Source: Lysobacteraceae bacterium (GTDB lineage Bacteria > Pseudomonadota > Gammaproteobacteria > Xanthomonadales > Xanthomonadaceae). Taken from it: a stretch of 8,608 nt of DNA. The position numbers were made by a program, and so were the translations under genes. The notes under the pieces were generated by a model that was not told the origin of the DNA, ran no database searches, and saw only the letters and a list, made by a program, of their open reading frames with translations. Every line of letters begins with the position of its first letter. The stretch's first letter is position 1. Shown piece by piece: positions 1-4,696 of this stretch. The stretch spans positions 1-8,608 of the forward strand of contig JAGNNB010000115.1 of the NCBI GenBank assembly GCA_017990865.1, in the 5' to 3' direction.

Positions 1-54
1 GTGCTGCATCTGTGGCATCTTCCGAACGATGCGATGGAGGCGGCCGCGGCATGA
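1..54 (+). CDS. C-terminal end of a probable AlkA-type 3-methyladenine DNA glycosylase (partial)
   Basis: Frame 1 is open from the window edge and stops at TGA 52-54. It gives VLHLWHLPNDAMEAAAA. The stretch VLHLWH resembles the C-terminal helix of AlkA glycosylases (E. coli AlkA, as I recall, has ALLHIWY near its end, after a WKPWRSY motif). The stop overlaps the ogt start as ATGA, which fits an operon of two alkylation repair genes. AlkA-type enzymes excise alkylated bases such as 3-methyladenine as the first step of base excision repair. Only 17 residues are visible and no catalytic residue is included, so the family rests on a short tail plus the neighbour. It could also be the end of an Ada-AlkA fusion or of an unrelated protein. 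Confidence 0.5.
   Translation: MLHLWHLPNDAMEAAAA
36..40 (+). promoter_or_regulatory. Ribosome binding site of ogt
   Basis: GGAGG lies ten bases before ATG 51, inside the end of the upstream reading frame. It supports the 51 start over the GTG at 12, which has no such site visible within the window. Confidence 0.6.
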
Positions 55-599
55 CATCCGAGTGCTTTTTCGAACGCTTCGATACGCCGATCGGCGTGTT
101 GACCATCGCCGCCGACGCGAACGGGCTGCGTCATATCGAATTTCCAAGCAATCGGCATCCGGTCGATCGCGCGCATTGGCGGGCCGGCGCGCACGGCGCG
201 ATCGCGGACACGTTGCTCGCGACGCGCACGCAGTTGCTCGAATATTTCGCCGGTAAGCGCAAGACTTTCGATTTGCCGCTGGCGCCGGCCGGCACGCTGT
301 TCCAATGCGAGGTGTGGCGAACGCTGGCGACGATCGCGTACGGGCAGACACGGAGTTATCGCGATCTGGCGCGGGCCATCGGCAAACCCGAAGCGATGCG
401 CGCGGTGGGCGCCGCGAACGGACGCAATCCGTTGCCGATCGTACTGCCCTGCCATCGCGTGATCGGCGCGGATGGGCGTTTGGTGGGCTTCGGCGGCGGC
501 TTGCCGATCAAAATCGCGTTGCTGCGCTTGGAAGGCGCGCGCTTCGTCGAGGACGCGGAGAGCGATGGGTCGACGAAGACCGCGGATTTGTTCGGTTGA
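51..599 (+). CDS. ogt: Methylated-DNA--[protein]-cysteine S-methyltransferase (Ogt type)
   Basis: This 182-residue protein directly repairs O6-alkylguanine and O4-alkylthymine by moving the alkyl group onto its own cysteine, in a suicide reaction in the cytoplasm. The active-site motif LPCHRVIG lies at residues 132-139, with acceptor Cys134. The DNA-binding helix-turn-helix region spans YGQTRSY (97-103) to RAVGAANGRNP (117-127), which carries the conserved Arg finger and Asn. The lid GFGGGL (146-151) is also typical. The length matches single-domain Ogt, and there is no Ada N-terminal zinc domain. I chose ATG 51 over GTG 12 because GGAGG lies at 36-40, ten bases upstream, and because ATG 51 overlaps the stop of the previous gene. 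The last 15 or so residues are acidic and look non-conserved. Confidence 0.95.
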   Translation: MTSECFFERFDTPIGVLTIAADANGLRHIEFPSNRHPVDRAHWRAGAHGAIADTLLATRTQLLEYFAGKRKTFDLPLAPAGTLFQCEVWRTLATIAYGQTRSYRDLARAIGKPEAMRAVGAANGRNPLPIVLPCHRVIGADGRLVGFGGGLPIKIALLRLEGARFVEDAESDGSTKTADLFG

Positions 600-786
600 G
601 GCGCGGGACGAAGTAGCCGCGGAAAGAAGGTTTCGTCTTGGGATCGAGATAGCGGTATCGCGCTTTCGATCGATGTCGTCAGACATGTCTTCAAGATCGA
701 TGCATTCAATACAGGCGCTCACAACATCGATGCTTTCGATATCGAAGAGCCGCAGCTTCTCCGATGATCGCCGCAAACACCTTCTC
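600..786. other. Gene-free spacer after ogt
   Basis: No credible gene is seen here. The stretch is less GC-rich than the flanking genes. It carries two similar 16-mers, ATCGATGCATTCAATA at 696-711 and ATCGATGCTTTCGATA at 726-741, which differ at two positions and are 30 bp apart. It also has a perfect 12-bp palindrome, TTCGATATCGAA, at 735-746. A serine-rich reading frame from about 673 runs into the REP element and is judged spurious. No T-tract terminator is visible for ogt; the REP element from 787 may end its transcript. Confidence 0.5.
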
Positions 787-860
787 GTCATCCCGGCGAA
801 GGCCGGGATCCCGTTTTCGCTAAGACTTCAATACTGGATCCCGGCGTTCGCCGGGATGAC
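787..860. repeat. REP/BIME-type inverted palindrome pair, copy A
   Basis: The left arm (787-811) begins GTCATCCCGGCGAAGGCCGG and the right arm (836-860) ends CGTTCGCCGGGATGAC. The arms are inverted repeats with about one mismatch in 25 bases. Each arm is also a hairpin by itself (CCCGGC-GAAG-GCCGGG and CCCGGC-GTTC-GCCGGG). This is the usual design of REP doublets in GC-rich proteobacteria. Such elements are known to act as transcript ends, RNA-stabilising structures or gyrase/IHF sites. Its place between the ends of ogt and the minus-strand gene at 1235 fits a bidirectional terminator; that role is inferred. No RAYT transposase is in the window. Confidence 0.85.
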
Positions 861-959
861 AGCTAAATTAAGGACGACGGCTAAATCCGGGAGAACAGCT
901 ATATCCGGATGACGGCTAAATCAGCGACAGCGGCTCAATCCGGAAGACGAACCGGAATT
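853..959. repeat. Array of about six degenerate 18-bp repeats, copy A
   Basis: Starting at the tail of the REP right arm, the sequence repeats with an 18-bp period: GGGATGACAGCTAAATTA (853-870), AGGACGACGGCTAAATCC (871-888), GGGAGAACAGCTATATCC (889-906), a 17-bp copy GGATGACGGCTAAATCA (907-923), GCGACAGCGGCTCAATCC (924-941) and a decayed copy to 959. The first unit contains the end of the REP arm, so the array looks like local expansion of the REP terminus plus its flank. I see no function. Confidence 0.75.
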
Positions 960-966
960 GCGCGAC

Positions 967-1022
967 TCAATGGATACCGGTATCCAAGCTGCGAAGCGCA
1001 TCGGCGACGCTGGGTTGGCCGG
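967..1022 (-). pseudogene. Orphan copy of the 3' end of the secreted-protein gene
   Basis: Read on the minus strand, this stretch encodes SGQPSVADALRSLDTGIH and a stop. It matches the final codons TGQRSVADALRSLDTGIR of the intact gene at 1235. Only this tail is present, without a start codon, signal peptide or preceding body, so it is a gene fragment left by the tandem duplication. Three residues differ (T to S, R to P, R to H) and the stop is kept. Confidence 0.75.
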
Positions 1023-1054
1023 ATCGAACGGCGACCGCAGCCCTTATTCGCTCC

Positions 1055-1128
1055 GTCATCCCGGCGAAGGCCGGGATCCCGTTTTCACCAAGACTTCAAT
1101 GCTGGATCCCGGCGTTCGCCGGGATGAC
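1055..1128. repeat. REP/BIME-type inverted palindrome pair, copy B
   Basis: This has the same 74-bp architecture as the element at 787-860, with the same arms and three differences in the central spacer. It lies about 100 bp beyond the stop of the minus-strand gene at 1235. It is therefore placed to fold at the 3' end of that transcript. Confidence 0.85.
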
Positions 1129-1227
1129 AGCTAAATTACGGATGACGGCTAAATTCGGGAGGACGGCTATATCCGGATGACGGCTAAATCAGCGACAACG
1201 GCTCGATCCAAACGACGAACCGGGCTT
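1121..1227. repeat. Array of about six degenerate 18-bp repeats, copy B
   Basis: This is the counterpart of the array at 853-959, shifted by 268 bp, with the consensus GGATGACGGCTAAATCCG. It starts within the REP right arm and ends just before the stop codon of the minus-strand gene at 1235-1237. Units in A and B correspond one to one, so the array formed before the larger segment was duplicated. Confidence 0.75.
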
Positions 1228-1234
1228 GGGCGAC

Positions 1235-1624
1235 TCAACGGATACCGGTATCCAAGCTGCGAAGCGCATCGGCGACGCTGCGTTGGCCGGTGCGTTCGAT
1301 GTCGTCTTCGCTGTAAACGCGACCGGCGCTGTTCACGCATTCCCGTTCGGGGCGGCCTTCGCGCGCGGCGCGCAGGTTGCGTTGCGCGGTAACGCGCGAA
1401 CCGGTGAGGGTGAGGCAGGTGCGCGCGGGTTGCGGTTGAGCGGCGGACGTCTGCGCGGAAGGTTCGGAGCTCGTCTGCGCGACGTCGTCCGCGGCGGGCG
1501 TCGTCTGCGCGGTTTCGACAGCGACGGCGGTTTGCGCGACGGTCGTTTGCGCGAGCGTAGCGGCTGCGCACAGCGGCGATACGAGCATCGCGAACGCGAG
1601 AAGTTTCAACGCGGATGTATTCAT
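1235..1624 (-). CDS. Small secreted protein with a C-terminal TonB-plug-like motif, function unknown
   Basis: The protein has 129 residues. Residues 1-26 (MNTSALKLLA...ATLA) form a Sec signal peptide, so the product is probably periplasmic. Residues 26-68 are low-complexity, rich in Ala, Gln and Thr with recurring AQT. The folded part starts at CLTLTGSR (70-77) and has a second Cys at 96, so one disulfide is possible. It ends with VYSEDDIERTGQ (103-114) and SVADALRSLDTGIR (116-129), which resemble the first part of the plug domain of TonB-dependent receptors; the rest of the plug and the barrel are absent. I chose ATG 1624 because CCTCA at 1633-1637 gives TGAGG eight bases upstream and the signal peptide begins there; an ATG at 1696 would put 24 unlikely residues in front. 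Function is unknown. Its 3' end is duplicated downstream. Confidence 0.65.
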   Translation of the reverse strand: MNTSALKLLAFAMLVSPLCAAATLAQTTVAQTAVAVETAQTTPAADDVAQTSSEPSAQTSAAQPQPARTCLTLTGSRVTAQRNLRAAREGRPERECVNSAGRVYSEDDIERTGQRSVADALRSLDTGIR

Positions 1625-1750
1625 ACAGGCGGCCTCAAACGAAGCGTCGGTGGGCGACGGCAGCGAAGATATACACCCACCGGCGACACGCTGCATGTGC
1701 CGCGACGCTCGCGGGCAGGACGGGTGCGCGAACGTTCAGCGCGCGCCCAT
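1625..1750. other. Intergenic region before the small secreted-protein gene
   Basis: These 126 bp lie between two minus-strand genes. They should hold the leader and perhaps a promoter of the gene at 1624. A TGAGG ribosome site is seen at 1633-1637. I find no clear promoter boxes and no T-tract terminator for the upstream gene, so read-through is possible. Confidence 0.4.
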
Positions 1751-2332
1751 TCATGAACGCGGCGGCGGCACGGGCGGTGCGGGCGGCTCGGGACAGGTGT
1801 CGCGGCGCCCGGCGCGGAAGGCGCGCACCTGTTCGGCATCGGCGGCCTGGCTGTCCGCGCCGTCGTCGAACAAGACGCGCCAAACGCCGTCGTCGCCGCG
1901 ATGCCATACCGAATGGAAGGCGCCGATGCTGTAGCGCGCATCGGCCAAACCCGGGTTTTCGACCACCAACGACGGCCCCGACGACCACACCACACCCGGC
2001 GCTTCGGCGCTTTCGGTGGTGTGCGTGGGGTACCACTCGATGGTGATCGCTTTGCCTTCGACGATGCCGGCCCACCGCTGCGCGATGGCATCGGCGCCGC
2101 GCGTCTGTCGATCGCGGCCGACACCGAACACCGCGCCGCGATGCAGATGCGCGCGGAACGCGGCGGCATCGTGTTCGGCCACGCTGCGCGCGAAACTCAG
2201 CTCGTGCGCCCACACTTCGCAACGCGCGGTCGTCGGCATCGGCGCATCCGTCCCCGCCCGCGCGGCGGACGAGAACAGCAACAGCGCCGCAACGCCATAC
2301 GCCATCGGTCGTAGATCCGAGCATCGTGTCAT
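1751..2332 (-). CDS. Secreted SnoaL/DUF4440-like (NTF2-fold) protein
   Basis: The protein has 193 residues. Residues 1-26 form a signal peptide (hydrophobic AYGVAALLLF at 11-20, then SSAARA), so it is exported. Residues 36-160 fit the small NTF2-like alpha+beta cone fold. A helix contains ELSFARSVAEHDAAAFRAHL (44-63), followed by RGADAIAQRWAGIV (78-91) and the family-typical strands GAFHSVWHRG (137-146) and GVWRVLFDDG (149-158). Many DUF4440/SnoaL proteins have no known activity, and I see no catalytic set that names one. The C-terminus (181-193) is proline-rich, PEPPAPPVPPPRS. I chose ATG 2332 because AGGAT (complement of 2339-2343) lies six to seven bases upstream; ATG 2305 is possible but has a poorer site and a shorter signal peptide. 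It diverges from the phosphodiesterase gene across 45 bp. Confidence 0.75.
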   Translation of the reverse strand: MTRCSDLRPMAYGVAALLLFSSAARAGTDAPMPTTARCEVWAHELSFARSVAEHDAAAFRAHLHRGAVFGVGRDRQTRGADAIAQRWAGIVEGKAITIEWYPTHTTESAEAPGVVWSSGPSLVVENPGLADARYSIGAFHSVWHRGDDGVWRVLFDDGADSQAADAEQVRAFRAGRRDTCPEPPAPPVPPPRS

Positions 2333-2377
2333 CGTGCGATCCTGTCGGCTTACGAATTCGTCCGGTAGTATCGCCGA
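2333..2377. promoter_or_regulatory. Very short divergent promoter region with a central palindrome
   Basis: Only 45 bp separate the two start codons, so both promoters must lie here or inside the opposite genes. A perfect 10-bp palindrome, ACGAATTCGT (2352-2361), sits near the centre and could be an operator or simply chance. TAGTAT at 2366-2371 matches four of six bases of a -10 box for the plus-strand gene. It is so close to ATG 2378 that the transcript would be leaderless, which fits the absence of a Shine-Dalgarno sequence there. No good -35 box is visible. Confidence 0.4.
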
Positions 2378-3709
2378 ATGCCCTTCGCTCGTCTTTGCCG
2401 AAACCGGCCGTCGACCCGCATCGCCTTCGTCTCTTTGTTCGCGGCCGCGCTTGCGGCGATGAACGCCTGCGCCCCGCGAGCGACGCGCGAGAATGGTCCG
2501 TCGCAGCGGGCGCGCGGCAGCGGCGAGGAGATCGTCCTGTTGGTCTCCATCGACGGGATGCCGGCCGACGTGCTGGGCAGCGGCGCGATGCCCACGCTGG
2601 ATGCGATGGCGGCCGACGGCGTGCGCGCGGCGTGGATGACGCCGAGCTACCCGACGCTGACATTTCCGAACCACTACACCCTGGTCACGGGGCTGCGGCC
2701 GGATCATCACGGCATCGTCCACAACAACATGACCGATGCGACGCTGGGGCGTTACATCTCGAAGGAAGACAGCGCGAAGGACGGCCGTTGGTGGGGCGGC
2801 GAACCGATTTGGGCGACGCTGCAGAAACAGGGCGGCATCGCCGCGACGATGTTCTGGCCGGGCTCGGAAGCGCGCATCGCGGACGAAGAACCGCGCTATC
2901 GCCGCGCCTTCGACATGCGCGTGCCGCCGGAAGCGCGCGCGGATCAGATTCTGGCGTGGCTGGATTTGCCGCCGAAGCGTCGCCCGCGGTTGCTGACGCT
3001 GTACTTCGAGCAATACGACGTGGCCTCGCATCTCGACGGCAGTCGCTCCGAGCGCGCGATGGGCGCGCTGCGGCGCATCGACGACGCCATCGCCCGCGTG
3101 CGCGACGGCTTACGCGAGCGCGGTCTGCTCGCGCGTACCGATCTGATCGTGGTTTCCGATCACGGCATGGCCGACGTGCCGCGCGAACAACGCGTGTGGC
3201 TGGAAGACGTGCTCGATCCCGCGCTGTACGAGACGGAATGGTGGGGCACGATGCTGGGGCTTCGTCCGAATCCCGGACAACGCGAAACGGTGGAGCGCGC
3301 TTTTTTGGGCGCGCACCCGCATTTCGACTGTTGGACGCGCGAGACCTTGCCCGCGGCATGGCGTTACGGCGCGAATCATCGAGTTCCGCCGATCGTGTGC
3401 CAAGTGCGAACCGGTTGGCGCGTGCAAAGTCGCGCGCATTACGTATACGAACAGCCGGTGAAGGGCGAACACGGTTTCGCGATGGAAGACCCCACGATGC
3501 GCGCGGTGTTCGTCGCCGCCGGGCCGGCGTTCTGTCGCGGCGCGCGACTGCCTGCGTTCGACAACGTCGATCTGTACCCGCTGTTGGCGCGACTGCTGCG
3601 GGTGAAACCGGCGCCGAACGACGGTACGGCCGACACCTTCGCGCCCGCGCTGCATTCGGTGCGCTCCGGCGCGAACGTCGCCGGCTGTACGCCCGCGACG
3701 CTGCGCTGA
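2378..3709 (+). CDS. Type I phosphodiesterase / nucleotide pyrophosphatase (NPP family), exported, possible lipoprotein
   Basis: This 443-residue member of the alkaline phosphatase superfamily uses two zinc ions to cleave phosphodiesters and pyrophosphates of nucleotides; the natural substrate of bacterial members is uncertain. The metal-site residues are all visible: D59 in VSIDGM, nucleophile T95 in PTLTFPNHY, N116 in HGIVHNNM, D214 and H218 in YDVASH, D261-H262 in SDHGM, and H365 in KGEHGF. The spacing agrees closely with the Xanthomonas NPP enzyme as I recall it. The N-terminus is basic then hydrophobic (IAFVSLFAAALAA, 15-27) and ends at MNAC with Cys31, an imperfect lipobox; it is therefore periplasmic, by lipid anchor or cleaved signal. 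No Shine-Dalgarno is seen before ATG 2378. Phospholipid or sugar-phosphate diesters remain possible substrates. Confidence 0.9.
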   Translation: MPFARLCRNRPSTRIAFVSLFAAALAAMNACAPRATRENGPSQRARGSGEEIVLLVSIDGMPADVLGSGAMPTLDAMAADGVRAAWMTPSYPTLTFPNHYTLVTGLRPDHHGIVHNNMTDATLGRYISKEDSAKDGRWWGGEPIWATLQKQGGIAATMFWPGSEARIADEEPRYRRAFDMRVPPEARADQILAWLDLPPKRRPRLLTLYFEQYDVASHLDGSRSERAMGALRRIDDAIARVRDGLRERGLLARTDLIVVSDHGMADVPREQRVWLEDVLDPALYETEWWGTMLGLRPNPGQRETVERAFLGAHPHFDCWTRETLPAAWRYGANHRVPPIVCQVRTGWRVQSRAHYVYEQPVKGEHGFAMEDPTMRAVFVAAGPAFCRGARLPAFDNVDLYPLLARLLRVKPAPNDGTADTFAPALHSVRSGANVAGCTPATLR

Positions 3710-3925
3710 AGGCTTCTGAAACCTCTCTTGAAATCGAACGGGTATCCGCTCGCACGCGGTCATTCCGGCGAACGCTGGAAACCCGCTTTCAGCGGCTATT
3801 TTCAAGAGCTGGGTCCCGGCGTTCGCCGGGATGACAGCATGAAAATAGGCGGTCGTTCGATACCGAAATGAGTTCCAGCAAAAAACGTGGATGCTGGAAG
3901 CAAGTCTCCAGACGTTTCCGCCGCG
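3710..3925. other. Convergent intergenic region
   Basis: These 216 bp separate two gene ends. Apart from the REP-like element at 3759-3835 I see no gene and no T-tract terminator. Reading frames crossing the element encode the familiar spurious peptides of REP DNA. Confidence 0.5.
3759..3835. repeat. REP-like inverted element between convergent genes, copy C
   Basis: The left arm begins GTCATTCCGGCGAACGCTGG (3759-3778) and the right arm ends CCCGGCGTTCGCCGGGATGAC (3815-3835). The right arm is almost identical to those at 787-1128, while the left arm has several changes. A small internal hairpin, CCGCT-TTC-AGCGG, lies at 3783-3795. The element sits between the 3' ends of the phosphodiesterase gene and the response regulator gene, a typical REP location where it can end both transcripts. 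It has no 18-bp repeat array. Confidence 0.8.
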
Positions 3926-4696
3926 TCACATCCCGCGAAAACGATGCAGAAACGCCGAACTGACCGGCAGCGTCTCGCCGCAGCCGCGCAGCGACAACGC
4001 CCATTTTCCGAGCTCGTCCTTGCGCACGCGATCGATCGCCGCGACGCGGACGATCGTGCCGCGATGCACTTGCCAGAACGTCTCCGGATCGAGCCCGGCG
4101 AGCAGTTCCTTGATCGGCATACGAATCACGGCCTCGCCGTCGTTCGCGACAACGCGCACGTATTTGTCCTGCGCCTGGAAAAACAGCACCTCGTCGATCC
4201 CGATCATGCGCACGCTGTCGCCCACCGACGCGGAAATCCAACGGATCGCGCGCGCATCGCGCGGGCGAAGCGCGACTTCGAGCGTATCGACGCGCGCGAC
4301 GGCCTCGTCGGTCTTCGCTTCGCGCATGCGCTCGCGCAGACGCGCGATCGCGAGATCCACGCGTTCGGGCTGCAGCGGCTTGAGCAGATAGTCAACAGCG
4401 CCCGCTTCGAACGCGCGCACGGCGTACTCGTCATAGGCCGTCGTGAACACCACCTGCGCCTTCGCCGCCACCGCGGCGCGCGCCACGTCCAAACCGCTCA
4501 CGCCCGGCATGCGGATATCGAGAAAACAGATATCGGGCCGATGCGCCGCGATGGCCTCCATCGCGGCGATGCCGTCTTCGCATTCGGCGACGATGCGCAA
4601 TTCCGGCCAAGCGGCGCGCAGCATGGCAACGAGCGCGTCGCGCAGCGGCTGTTCGTCCTCGGCGATCACGGCGGCCGGGCCTGCGATCGGGTTCAT
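3926..4696 (-). CDS. LytTR-family response regulator (LytR/AlgR type)
   Basis: The 256-residue cytoplasmic protein has an N-terminal receiver domain (8-122) with acidic pocket E13-D14, phospho-acceptor D60 in FLDIRMPG, the Thr at 85-86 in TTAYDEYA and K106 in YLLKPL. A C-terminal LytTR DNA-binding domain (about 150-252) includes DEVLFFQAQDKYVRVV, MPIKELLAGL and FWQVHRGTIV. Phosphorylated LytTR regulators bind DNA as dimers to control transcription. Its start overlaps the kinase stop as ATGA (4693-4696), and a strong GGAGGA (complement of 4706-4711) lies nine bases upstream, so it is translationally coupled to its presumed partner. Target genes are unknown; the hydrolase heading the operon is one candidate. 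The last gene of the operon, it ends 90 bp from REP element C. Confidence 0.93.
   Translation of the reverse strand: MNPIAGPAAVIAEDEQPLRDALVAMLRAAWPELRIVAECEDGIAAMEAIAAHRPDICFLDIRMPGVSGLDVARAAVAAKAQVVFTTAYDEYAVRAFEAGAVDYLLKPLQPERVDLAIARLRERMREAKTDEAVARVDTLEVALRPRDARAIRWISASVGDSVRMIGIDEVLFFQAQDKYVRVVANDGEAVIRMPIKELLAGLDPETFWQVHRGTIVRVAAIDRVRKDELGKWALSLRGCGETLPVSSAFLHRFRGM

Larger units (their letters stand above)
787..1022. repeat. Direct repeat, upstream copy A of the 236-bp unit
   Basis: This segment matches 1055-1290 without gaps at a constant 268-bp offset; I count about 18 mismatches, so roughly 92% identity. The unit contains a REP pair, the 18-bp repeat array, and a block (967-1022) copied from the 3' end of the minus-strand gene at 1235-1624. 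Similarity stops after the shared GTTGGCCGG on the right. Left of GTCATCC the flanks are not clearly alike. Together with the second copy it is a tandem duplication with a 32-bp unmatched spacer (1023-1054). Confidence 0.88.
1055..1290. repeat. Direct repeat, copy B of the 236-bp unit (overlaps a gene 3' end)
   Basis: This is the partner of 787-1022. Its right 56 bases are the genuine 3' end of the gene at 1235-1624, so this copy is probably the original and the other is the derived one. That polarity is inferred from the intact gene being attached here. Confidence 0.88.

Noticed and set aside
673..912. Plus-strand reading frame giving a Ser-rich peptide followed by VIPAKAGIP and AFAGMT
   Set aside because: VIPAKAGIP...AFAGMT is the well-known spurious translation of REP palindromes. 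There is no ribosome site, and the frame merely crosses the repeat.
909..1127. Plus-strand reading frame beginning MTAKSATAAQ
   Set aside because: It is a translation of the 18-bp repeat array and REP copy B; a matching frame recurs in the duplicate. It has no gene-like features.
853..1227. The repeat array considered as a CRISPR array
   Set aside because: The 18-bp units are contiguous and degenerate with no unique spacers, and no cas genes are present.
787..1290. The repeated unit considered as an insertion sequence or MITE with target-site duplications
   Set aside because: No transposase is encoded, no flanking target duplications were found, and the unit includes part of a host gene. 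A tandem duplication explains it better.
2326..3834. 502-codon plus-strand open frame over the phosphodiesterase gene
   Set aside because: It is a frame shadow of the NPP gene. Its translation is Arg-rich without domains, while the 2378-3709 frame has every catalytic motif.
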